A stretch of 64,000 bases of DNA from Flavitalea sp966112615 (lineage in GTDB: Bacteria > Bacteroidota > Bacteroidia > Chitinophagales > Chitinophagaceae): assembly GCA_966112615.1 (NCBI GenBank), contig CBHWDO010000013.1:1-64000 (forward strand). Reading direction: 5' to 3'. The position numbers and the translations under genes were made by a program. A model generated the notes under the pieces. It ran no database searches. It had not been told where the DNA came from and saw nothing but the letters and a program-made list of their open reading frames with translations. Of the stretch, positions 26,353-33,899 are shown piece after piece. Each line of letters begins with the position of its first letter. Within the stretch, counting starts at the first letter, position 1.

Positions 26353-27675
26353 ATGAAGTCAATTGTATTACTGCTGGCATTATTGTTTCCACTGGTGATG
26401 CAGGCGCAAAAAACCACACTCATCAACAATGTCCAGATCTTTAATGGACGCGATGAGAAACTCACCACAGGCAATGTGCTGATTGTTGACAACCGGATTA
26501 CCCGCATTTCAACTTCCCCCATTCCAACCAATAAATCAGCCAATACAACCATCATTGATGGCAAGGGAAAATTCCTGATGCCCGGATTGATCGATGCGCA
26601 TACACATATTGCGATGGAGTCATTGACCATGCCGCAATTGATGGGGAGCAGTATTGAATTTGTTACTGCAGTAGCGGTAAAAGCTGCAGAAATTGGACTG
26701 ATGCAGGGTTTCACTACTTACAGAGATCTTGGCGGACCGGCATTTGGTGTGAAAGAAGCCATTGACAGAGGATTTATTATTGGTCCAAGGATCTATCCTT
26801 CGGGAGCAATGATCTCTCAAACCGGAGGGCATGGTGATTTTCTCATGCCGCAGGATGTGCCACGTGATGCATCGGCACCACTTGCCACTGCAGAGAAATA
26901 TAATTTCGGCATCATTGCAGATGGTGCAGATGAGGTGACCAAAAGGGTGCGGGAGCAATTGCGTTTGGGTGCTTCACAGATCAAGCTCGCCGCAGGTGGT
27001 GGTGCTGCTTCAAATTATGATCCGCTCGATGTATCTCAATATACTGAAGCAGAATTGGCTGCTGCAGTAAATGCGGCAGAGAACTGGAACACATATGTAA
27101 CTGTCCACGTGTATACACCAAAAGGAATAATGACAGCATTGAGAGCCGGTGTGAAATGTATAGAGCACGGACAACTATTAAATGAAGAAGCAGCTAAGAT
27201 GATCGCTGAAAAACAGGCCTGGCTTTCATTACAGCCATTCCTTAGCACTGACAAACAAAAATATCCCGAAGGTTCGGCCAGTGCCATGAAAATTGGAGAG
27301 GTTCAGCGGGGAACAGATACAGCTTATCAACTTGCAAAGAAATATAATATCAAAACTGCTTTCGGAACTGATTGTCTTTTTGATAGGGAAAAATCATTGA
27401 ATCGAGTGAAAGAGCTCACCAAATTGTCCCAATGGTATACTCCTTTTGAAATTTTGAAGATGGCAACATCGGTAAACGGAGAATTGATGGCATTGAGTGG
27501 TCCTCGTAATCCTTATCCACATAAGCTTGGTGTGATTGAGGAAGGTGCTTATGCTGATTTGCTATTAATTGATGGAAATCCACTTAAGGATATAAAAGTA
27601 CTTGAAACACCCTCAAAGTATTTCGTTCTGATCATGAAGGATGGTGTGGTATATAAGAATATTCTTTCTAAGTAA
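26353..27675 (+). CDS. Secreted imidazolonepropionase-like amidohydrolase
   Basis: A 440-residue metal-dependent hydrolase of the amidohydrolase superfamily with a signal peptide (MKSIVLLLALLFPLVMQAQ). The metal site is complete: GLIDAHTHIAME (His83, His85), a candidate bridging Lys in ASQIKLAAGGGAAS, VHVYTPKGI, CIEHGQLL and FGTDCLFD. The order and length match the Xaa-Pro dipeptidase/imidazolonepropionase-like group, often dipeptidases acting on cyclic or proline-containing peptides. The substrate is unknown. It stands alone and is followed by a 40-bp palindrome. Confidence 0.88.
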   Translation: MKSIVLLLALLFPLVMQAQKTTLINNVQIFNGRDEKLTTGNVLIVDNRITRISTSPIPTNKSANTTIIDGKGKFLMPGLIDAHTHIAMESLTMPQLMGSSIEFVTAVAVKAAEIGLMQGFTTYRDLGGPAFGVKEAIDRGFIIGPRIYPSGAMISQTGGHGDFLMPQDVPRDASAPLATAEKYNFGIIADGADEVTKRVREQLRLGASQIKLAAGGGAASNYDPLDVSQYTEAELAAAVNAAENWNTYVTVHVYTPKGIMTALRAGVKCIEHGQLLNEEAAKMIAEKQAWLSLQPFLSTDKQKYPEGSASAMKIGEVQRGTDTAYQLAKKYNIKTAFGTDCLFDREKSLNRVKELTKLSQWYTPFEILKMATSVNGELMALSGPRNPYPHKLGVIEEGAYADLLLIDGNPLKDIKVLETPSKYFVLIMKDGVVYKNILSK

Positions 27676-27712
27676 AGAATTAAATAAAGCTATCATCCAG
27701 GCTACCTGAATG

Positions 27713-27752
27713 TACGAGGAGAAAAAATTTTTAAAAATTTTTTCTCCTCGTA
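27713..27752. terminator. Perfect 40-bp palindrome after the amidohydrolase
   Basis: The 20-nt arm at 27713-27732 (TACGAGGAG, then A and T runs) is the exact reverse complement of 27733-27752. The centre is all A/T, so the RNA would form a GC-capped hairpin whose own stem carries the T run. It lies 37 nt after the stop and insulates the sulfur operon promoter from read-through. Confidence 0.7.
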
Positions 27753-27779
27753 GGGGTTGGTAAATAATTTGTGATTACA

Positions 27780-27810
27780 TTTGTCTACTAAATTAGTAGA
27801 CTATATTCTG
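27780..27810 (+). promoter_or_regulatory. Promoter of the SusC/DoxX/YeiH operon with dyad operator in its spacer
   Basis: TTTG (27780-27783) serves as a -33 box and TATATTCTG (27802-27810) as the -7 region, 18 nt apart. The dyad GTCTACTAAATTAGTAGAC (27783-27801; 8-bp arms, three-base centre) fills the spacer exactly. A regulator bound here would lie between the two promoter elements. The regulator is not encoded nearby. The start of transcription would fall near 27817, giving a leader of about 310 nt. Confidence 0.55.
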
Positions 27811-27875
27811 CTTATTCGGAAAACGTTAATCGCCAGCGGTTTCTGAAGATTATTAACCAACTAAAGTTTACAGAG

Positions 27876-27968
27876 ATGTATTTATCAATGCAACCTGACA
27901 AGCAATTAATGGCGATCAGATCCATTCAATCTTCTATGCGCTCTATGCGCTGTTGTTCCTGTTACTAA
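27876..27968 (+). CDS. Cysteine-rich leader peptide (30 residues)
   Basis: An ATG at 27876 opens a 30-codon frame ending at TAA 27966-27968. The last ten residues are MRSMRCCSCY: three Cys codons (TGT at 27951, 27954 and 27960) within the final five codons. Internal ATGs at 27888, 27909, 27936 and 27945 could also serve as starts, and all keep the Cys cluster. It lies between the operon promoter and a strongly folded leader RNA, ahead of a SusC gene. By analogy with cysteine-attenuator leader ORFs known from actinobacteria, ribosome pausing at these Cys codons under cysteine shortage could change expression of the operon. That role is inferred. Confidence 0.6.
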   Translation: MYLSMQPDKQLMAIRSIQSSMRSMRCCSCY

Positions 27969-27985
27969 TCACATATTTATTTAAT

Positions 27986-28101
27986 GCTGTCGTCGAAAGG
28001 CGATGGTTCATGATATCTGGTTTTCTGTACACCAGGCCGGTGATCGTTGGTATTTAGTCGGCGATTGGCTGTGTACCTGGCCCGGCCTGTGTCCAGAAAA
28101 C
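27986..28101 (+). promoter_or_regulatory. Folded leader RNA upstream of susC
   Basis: Starting 18 nt after the leader-ORF stop, GCTGTCGTC (27986-27994) and GGCGATGGT (27999-28007) form a stem (with G-U pairs) capped by the tetraloop GAAA. A second domain is closed by GTTTTCTG (28020-28027) with CAGAAAAC (28094-28101) and CAGGCCGG (28033-28040) with CCGGCCTG (28082-28089). It encloses ATCGTTGG (28043-28050) with TCGGCGAT (28058-28065). No T run follows, so it is not a simple Rho-independent terminator. The remaining leader (27811-27875 and 28102-28129) shows nothing clear. Confidence 0.55.
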
Positions 28102-28129
28102 AAATTATTAAGCAGCTCAAATCATTCAA

Positions 28130-31100
28130 ATGAAAATTTTTGATGTCCGCATCAGGTGGGATCGTTATGCCCTTTGCAGTCTGTTCCTGGTTGCATTACT
28201 GTCTTTTCAAATTAATAAGATTTATTCACAAACAGTGAATGTATCCTTTCATGGAAGAGTAATAGATGCTTCCACTCAGAGTCCTCTTGAAGGTGCTACT
28301 GTTCATATTAAAGGAACTACACATGAAGTGATAACAGATAAGAAAGGTGAATTTAATTTCCTTACCGGGCAAAGATTACCAGTGGTGTACCAGGTCAGTT
28401 ATGTTGGTTATGAAACTAAAGAGATACAGCAATCATCAGATGGAATTTTTGTAATTGCATTATCTCGTTCGTCATCACAATTATCCGATGTAGTGGTTGT
28501 TGGATATGGTACACAGGAAAGAAAAAACCTGGTGGGTTCAATTGCAAAAGTAAATCCCGCAGAAACCAAAAATATTCCTGTTGGAAGTTTTGATGCACAG
28601 TTGCAAGGTAAAGTTTCAGGAGTACAAATATCAAGCAATACAGGAGTTCCGGGAGAGTCAGTTAATATCAGGGTTAGGGGTGCCACTTCTATTAATGCTG
28701 ATAATGATCCATTATATGTTATAGATGGAGTATTTATTAATAATAATACACTTCAAACGATCGGTACAGGTGGAAAAGCTACTTCACCCATTGCTGATAT
28801 TAATCCTGCTGATATTGAAAGTATAGAAATTCTGAAAGATGCCGAAGCAACTGCATTATATGGTTCCCGTGGTGCAAATGGGGTTGTGTTGGTAACTACC
28901 AAGAGAGGAAATTTTAATCAGCGACCAACCATCAATGTGAATGTTTCCCAGGGTTGGGCAAAAGCAGCTGAGCTATGGGAACTGACCACAGGTCCGGAGC
29001 ATGCTACCTTAGTGAATGAGTGGTGGATCAACACAGGAATTGATAATCCTGGTTTGAACAGAACCTTTGCTAACAGGCCATTTCGCCCAGCTTCTGAAGG
29101 CGGTCGTGGATTACCGGAAGAACAACAAACCTATGATCGGCTCGGACAGGTTTTTAGAACAGCCAGACTTCAGAACTATGATGTATCATTAACCGGTGGT
29201 ACAAAAACTACCCGTTATTATATCGGCGGAGGATTCAACAAACAGGAAGCTATCCTGCGTCCAATTGATTTCAGTCGTGCAAGTTTTAAAGTTAACCTCG
29301 ATCAAAAGATCAATGAGAAAGTGCAGGTTGGGGTGAGCAATACTTTTTCCAGAACTTATCGTAACCAGGCGAGAGCGGGAGATGGACCTGCAGGAGGATT
29401 GTTACAGGCAGCATTGCATACGCCAACCTATCTTTCCCCGTTCAACAGTGAAGGAGTGCTGGTAGGCCGTGCAGGATTTGACAATGTTCAATTGCTTCTT
29501 GAGAATTATAATGTGCATTCGGTAAGTCTTCGATATATAGGTAATCTTTATCTTGATGCAGAATTACTACCGGGACTGAAATTTCGGTCAAGTGTTGGAG
29601 TAGATTACAATAATTATGATGAATATGAATACTGGAATACTTATCTGATTTCGGGGAGTCCGAATGGGCTTGCAACTTCATCACTCGGTCAATTCACTTC
29701 CTTATTAAATGAGCAAACCATTTCCTATAAAAAAAGATTAGGTAAACATTCTCTCGGAATACTTGCGGGTAATACGCTTCAAAGTGATGTATACAAAAGG
29801 ACTGCAGCAGAAGGACGAGGATTTGCAAACAATTCATTTCAATTGATCTCTTCTGCTGCCACAACAACCGGATCTCAAAGTTGGACTAAAAGCAATCTTG
29901 TTTCATTCTTTTCTAAGGTCGATTATGGTTTTGCAGGTAAATATCTATTTGATTTCAGTGTACGCGCAGATGCATCTTCGAGGTTTGGTAAGGATAATAA
30001 GTGGGGTTATTTTCCTGCTGTAGGTTTTGCATGGAGAGCAAGTGAAGAAAACTTTATAAAGAATATTGATGAGATCAGCAACCTGAAGCTCAGAGTTAGT
30101 TATGGAACTACAGGGAACCAAAATGGAATTGGTGATTTTGCCGCGTTGGGTTTATGGTCTGGCGGTACACCATACCAGGGTAATCCCGGAACTGCACCAC
30201 AACAATTAGCCAATCAGGATCTTAAATGGGAGAAGACAACACAATTCAATGTAGGTGTTGATCTTGGATTATTCAAAGACAGGCTGAATATTGAATTCAA
30301 TGTTTACCATAAATACACTAAAGATGGATTACTGCTGGTGTCACAACCATCTACTTCAGGATTCAGCTCGTATTGGAGTAATGCTGCAGAGATTAGTAAC
30401 AAAGGATTTGAGCTGATTATCAATTCAAGCAATATCAAAACAAAAAACTTTAACTGGAATACCAGCTTCAATATTTCTCAGAACAAAAATCTGATCGAAA
30501 AGCTGGAAAATCCATTGAAGTATGGAAGCCGTGATTTGATTAGACAGGAAGAAGGTCACCCTTTATATTCATTCTGGGTATACAAGCAATTGTATGTTGA
30601 TCAGCAAACTGGCAATGTAGTGTATGATGATGTAAATAAAGATGGAAAGATCACTACTGATGACAGACAGATCCTTGGAAGTATCTGGCCTAAATTCTTT
30701 GGTGGATTGACTAACAATATTTCCTATAGGAATTTTGATGCAGGTTTAATTCTTTCCTTCCAGTATGGAAACAAGATCTACAACCATAATAAATTCTTCG
30801 GTGAGGGCGGTGGCGCAAGGGATGCAGCAAGAGTGATACTTGCAAGTAATCTTAGCCGATGGCAGAAACCCGGTGATATCACTGATGTACCAAGACCAGA
30901 TGGTGTGAATATCAATAATTATCGTGATGGTGGAAGTCGATGGCTGGAAGATGGATCTTTCCTGCGGGTTAGATCACTAACAATAGGATATAGTTTGCCA
31001 AAATCTATTGTTCAGAAAGGGGGATTTGAACAGGTGCGGTTCTATGTTTCGGGCACTAATCTTTACACCTTAACAAAATATACCGGACTTGATCCGGAGT

Positions 31101-31195
31101 CCAGTGCGAGCAGCAGTGCAAATGAACAGGGAATTGATCTTGGAACACCACCTCAACCGAGAGGACTGCAGGTAGGATTGCAGGTAACACTTTAA
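28130..31195 (+). CDS. SusC/RagA-type TonB-linked outer-membrane transporter
   Basis: A 1021-residue SusC protein. Residues 1-34 form a long signal peptide. Residues 38-120 are the carboxypeptidase-like domain (FHGRVIDASTQSPLEGATVHI), followed by a TonB-box-like SDVVVVGYGTQERKNL. The plug contains INADNDPLYVIDGVFI and EILKDAEATALYGSRGANGV. The barrel fills the rest and ends in LQVGLQVTL. It pairs with the SusD lipoprotein 16 nt downstream to import a bulky substrate through the outer membrane. Unlike typical SusC loci there is no glycoside hydrolase nearby; the neighbours are DoxX-like proteins, a FAD oxidoreductase and a YeiH-type transporter, pointing to a sulfur-containing substrate rather than a glycan (inference). 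Confidence 0.93.
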   Translation: MKIFDVRIRWDRYALCSLFLVALLSFQINKIYSQTVNVSFHGRVIDASTQSPLEGATVHIKGTTHEVITDKKGEFNFLTGQRLPVVYQVSYVGYETKEIQQSSDGIFVIALSRSSSQLSDVVVVGYGTQERKNLVGSIAKVNPAETKNIPVGSFDAQLQGKVSGVQISSNTGVPGESVNIRVRGATSINADNDPLYVIDGVFINNNTLQTIGTGGKATSPIADINPADIESIEILKDAEATALYGSRGANGVVLVTTKRGNFNQRPTINVNVSQGWAKAAELWELTTGPEHATLVNEWWINTGIDNPGLNRTFANRPFRPASEGGRGLPEEQQTYDRLGQVFRTARLQNYDVSLTGGTKTTRYYIGGGFNKQEAILRPIDFSRASFKVNLDQKINEKVQVGVSNTFSRTYRNQARAGDGPAGGLLQAALHTPTYLSPFNSEGVLVGRAGFDNVQLLLENYNVHSVSLRYIGNLYLDAELLPGLKFRSSVGVDYNNYDEYEYWNTYLISGSPNGLATSSLGQFTSLLNEQTISYKKRLGKHSLGILAGNTLQSDVYKRTAAEGRGFANNSFQLISSAATTTGSQSWTKSNLVSFFSKVDYGFAGKYLFDFSVRADASSRFGKDNKWGYFPAVGFAWRASEENFIKNIDEISNLKLRVSYGTTGNQNGIGDFAALGLWSGGTPYQGNPGTAPQQLANQDLKWEKTTQFNVGVDLGLFKDRLNIEFNVYHKYTKDGLLLVSQPSTSGFSSYWSNAAEISNKGFELIINSSNIKTKNFNWNTSFNISQNKNLIEKLENPLKYGSRDLIRQEEGHPLYSFWVYKQLYVDQQTGNVVYDDVNKDGKITTDDRQILGSIWPKFFGGLTNNISYRNFDAGLILSFQYGNKIYNHNKFFGEGGGARDAARVILASNLSRWQKPGDITDVPRPDGVNINNYRDGGSRWLEDGSFLRVRSLTIGYSLPKSIVQKGGFEQVRFYVSGTNLYTLTKYTGLDPESSASSSANEQGIDLGTPPQPRGLQVGLQVTL

Positions 31196-31211
31196 CTCAT
31201 CAACTTATTTT

Positions 31212-32546
31212 ATGAAAAAGATATTGATCATTGTTTATACTATTCTTGCAGTGTCGTGCGAGAAATACCTTGATGTAAAACCGAAGGCATCCATACCAGA
31301 TGAACTGACCATTTATGATAAGACATCGGCAGAGACAGCATTGCGAGGTGTATATAGTTCACTCGCTGATGGAGGATACTATGGAACAAGCTTCCAGTCA
31401 ATAGGGTATCTATCTGGAGATAATATTCAATGGACAGGTTCTCAATCACAGGTACAGGAATTTATCAACCATAGTGTAAATGCAGATAATGCTACTATCG
31501 GCACTGCATGGAATGCTATATACAGAACTATCAACCGCGCTAATACAGTAATCAAAAAGGTTGCATCGCTGGATGAAAGTAAGATCTCAGTTCAGTTAAG
31601 AAATCAACTGGTAGGCGAAGCATTGTTTATTCGTGCACTCGCCTATTTTGACCTGGCAAGGGTTTGGGGCGGTGTTCCGCTGATCACTGAACCTACTGTA
31701 GATCAGGATGATAATATTAATATTCCAAGATCAACATTAGATCAAACATATGCACAAGTTATCGCGGATCTTGAATCAGCTGAAACATTATTACCTGCAA
31801 CTACTGACAGACACAGAGCTACTCAAAAAACTGTGTGGGCGCTTAAATCAAGATATTATTTGTATAAAAAAGATTGGACAAATGCAGAATTGTATGCAGA
31901 TAAAGTCATCAGTGATGCAAGTTATAAATTGGTGAAGCCTTACAATGCATTCTTTGCTAATGATGCGAGAGCGACCCAGGAGTCGGTATTTGAAATTTTT
32001 TATAGTGTAACCGAAACCAATGGGCATAGAAATCAGTGGCAACCCCAGGAAAAAGGTGGTACCAGACAATGGGCTCCGAATGAGATCCTGGTTGGATTAC
32101 TGAATGATCCATTAATTGGGGGAGGCCGAAGTGCCCTTATTGCAAAAGATAACCAGGGAAGATGGTATGGTAATCTTTACTACCGAAACCCTGCTTCAGA
32201 TCCAGGCTATGTTATTCGAATTGCAGAAATATTTCTTATCCGTGCAGAAGCAAGGGCACATATTGGAGGAGCCAAATTGGTAAGTGCATTGGAAGATCTA
32301 AACTCGGTTCGGGAGAGGGCTGGACTTTCGCCTGAAACTTCATCAATTAAAGAAGACCTTTTATTGGCAATCGAACAGGAGCGCAGACTTGAATTTGCAT
32401 TGGAGCCACACAGATGGTTCGACCTTGTAAGAACTGGTCGCGCTCAGGAAGTCTTAGGAATTACAGATGTCAATAAACTGGTTTTACCAATTCCTGCCGA
32501 ACAGCTTGCCATTGATAAGGCACTGGAACAAAATCCCGGATATTAA
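31212..32546 (+). CDS. SusD/RagB-type nutrient-binding lipoprotein
   Basis: A 444-residue surface lipoprotein. The signal peptide ends TILAVSCEKYLDVKPKASIP with the lipobox Cys near residue 16 and the typical SusD start (KYLDVKP). Helical TPR-like segments follow (GEALFIRALAYFDLARVWGGVPLITEP). The C-terminal EIFLIRAEARAHIGG and EQERRLEFALEPHRWFDLVRTGRA are SusD landmarks. It caps the SusC barrel and binds the substrate. At 444 residues it is on the short side for SusD, as in oligomer- or small-molecule-specific members. Confidence 0.93.
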   Translation: MKKILIIVYTILAVSCEKYLDVKPKASIPDELTIYDKTSAETALRGVYSSLADGGYYGTSFQSIGYLSGDNIQWTGSQSQVQEFINHSVNADNATIGTAWNAIYRTINRANTVIKKVASLDESKISVQLRNQLVGEALFIRALAYFDLARVWGGVPLITEPTVDQDDNINIPRSTLDQTYAQVIADLESAETLLPATTDRHRATQKTVWALKSRYYLYKKDWTNAELYADKVISDASYKLVKPYNAFFANDARATQESVFEIFYSVTETNGHRNQWQPQEKGGTRQWAPNEILVGLLNDPLIGGGRSALIAKDNQGRWYGNLYYRNPASDPGYVIRIAEIFLIRAEARAHIGGAKLVSALEDLNSVRERAGLSPETSSIKEDLLLAIEQERRLEFALEPHRWFDLVRTGRAQEVLGITDVNKLVLPIPAEQLAIDKALEQNPGY

Positions 32547-32558
32547 AAAATCATCATC

Positions 32559-33881
32559 ATGAACACAACCAGTACTTCCTGGAAAGGATATGAGAAGATC
32601 CTGTTTCGGTTTGCTTTCATCTATTTCCTGTTACAGTCCCTTCCACTGGATGGAAGATTCTTCAGGCATCTGTTTTCTATAAACTGGCTTGAATTAAGCT
32701 ATGGAGATATATTTTATCTCACCCGTTTTTCTCCAAAATTTTTTGGAGGAGATGATAGTTTTTACAATTGGGGAATCATTGCACTGATTGCTTTATCCGG
32801 AACAATTATTTGGACTTTTAGAGACAGGTATACAGAATCATACAACAACCTTTTATACTGGCTTAGAGTCATAGTTAGGTACCGGCTTGCAATAGCGTTG
32901 ATCGGATATGGCATTATCAAACTGTTTCCTATGCAGGCTCCTGAACCTTCCATCAGCAATCTTAATACGAATTATGGAGACCTTTCTAATTGGAAAGTCT
33001 TTACCATGAGTTTGGCAATAGTTCCCGGCTATCAATCATTTTTAGGATTGGTGGAAATAGTTGCCGGAGGATTATTGTTTTGGCGCAAAACGACCACTAT
33101 CGGAGCTTTCCTGGTAATTGTATTTACGGGAAATGTATTTATGTCGAACCTTGCATATGAAGGTGGTGAGCATATCTACAGTTTATACCTTATAAGTTTT
33201 GCGTTGTTTCTTTTTTCATATGATGTTATCAGATTGTACAGGTTGTTTGGAGAAGAAAGACCTGTGTCACCTTCTGTGTTCAGGCCAAAAATTCTTAAGG
33301 AAAAAGGGAGTATGTGGATCATCGGGAAATCATTGGTGATATTTTTCTTTGTTATTCTATATGGATTCAAAACCTATTCTGGGTTCCAAAAGGGATCTTA
33401 TCATTATCCGGGGGAGGCAGGAATTTCTGGCACAGAAGGAATTTATAATGTAAGTGAGTTCAGGATCAATGATAAAATATATCCTTATTCAACAACTGAT
33501 CCAGTTCGATGGAAAGATGTAGTGTTCGAAAAGTGGAATACGATCAGTATAAGGTCTAACCAGCCTGTGAATGTTGTTCATGCTAAAGTTGAAGAAATAC
33601 ATTCGAACAATGCAGAAAGAGATTATGAGTATGCCGGTACAAAAGGAAGATTATATTATTCATACGAACTACAAGGTGAACAGCTGATCTTGAATTGCAG
33701 GAATGGTTTGCAAGCAAATCACCAATTGAATTTACAGTATGAGCGACCATCACAGGATCAAATTATTCTCCATGGAACTATTGGGAAGAAGGATTCATTG
33801 TACGTGGTTCTCGACCGTCTTCCCAAAAAATACCTGATCGATGAAGCAAGAGGTGGAAGAAATAAAACAATCAAATTATAA
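32559..33881 (+). CDS. DoxX-like integral membrane protein (first of two paralogues)
   Basis: A 440-residue protein with about seven membrane helices, then a soluble C-terminal region of about 170 residues. The block YWLRVIVRYRLAIALIGYGI, KLFPMQAP and LVEIVAGGLLFWRKTTTIGA resembles the DoxX/DoxD-type membrane proteins, some of which belong to thiosulfate:quinone oxidoreductase. The same block appears in the next gene (YYWLRVIVRYRAGIGIIGFG, KLFPVQMP, VELTAGALLFFRKTTFLGA), so the two are tandem paralogues and may form a heteromer. The conserved Arg-Tyr-Arg and Lys-Leu-Phe-Pro could line a quinone or proton site. Twelve nt after susD. The redox role is inferred from the family name and context. 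Confidence 0.65.
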   Translation: MNTTSTSWKGYEKILFRFAFIYFLLQSLPLDGRFFRHLFSINWLELSYGDIFYLTRFSPKFFGGDDSFYNWGIIALIALSGTIIWTFRDRYTESYNNLLYWLRVIVRYRLAIALIGYGIIKLFPMQAPEPSISNLNTNYGDLSNWKVFTMSLAIVPGYQSFLGLVEIVAGGLLFWRKTTTIGAFLVIVFTGNVFMSNLAYEGGEHIYSLYLISFALFLFSYDVIRLYRLFGEERPVSPSVFRPKILKEKGSMWIIGKSLVIFFFVILYGFKTYSGFQKGSYHYPGEAGISGTEGIYNVSEFRINDKIYPYSTTDPVRWKDVVFEKWNTISIRSNQPVNVVHAKVEEIHSNNAERDYEYAGTKGRLYYSYELQGEQLILNCRNGLQANHQLNLQYERPSQDQIILHGTIGKKDSLYVVLDRLPKKYLIDEARGGRNKTIKL

Positions 33882-33899
33882 TCATTTAAAACAGAAAGT

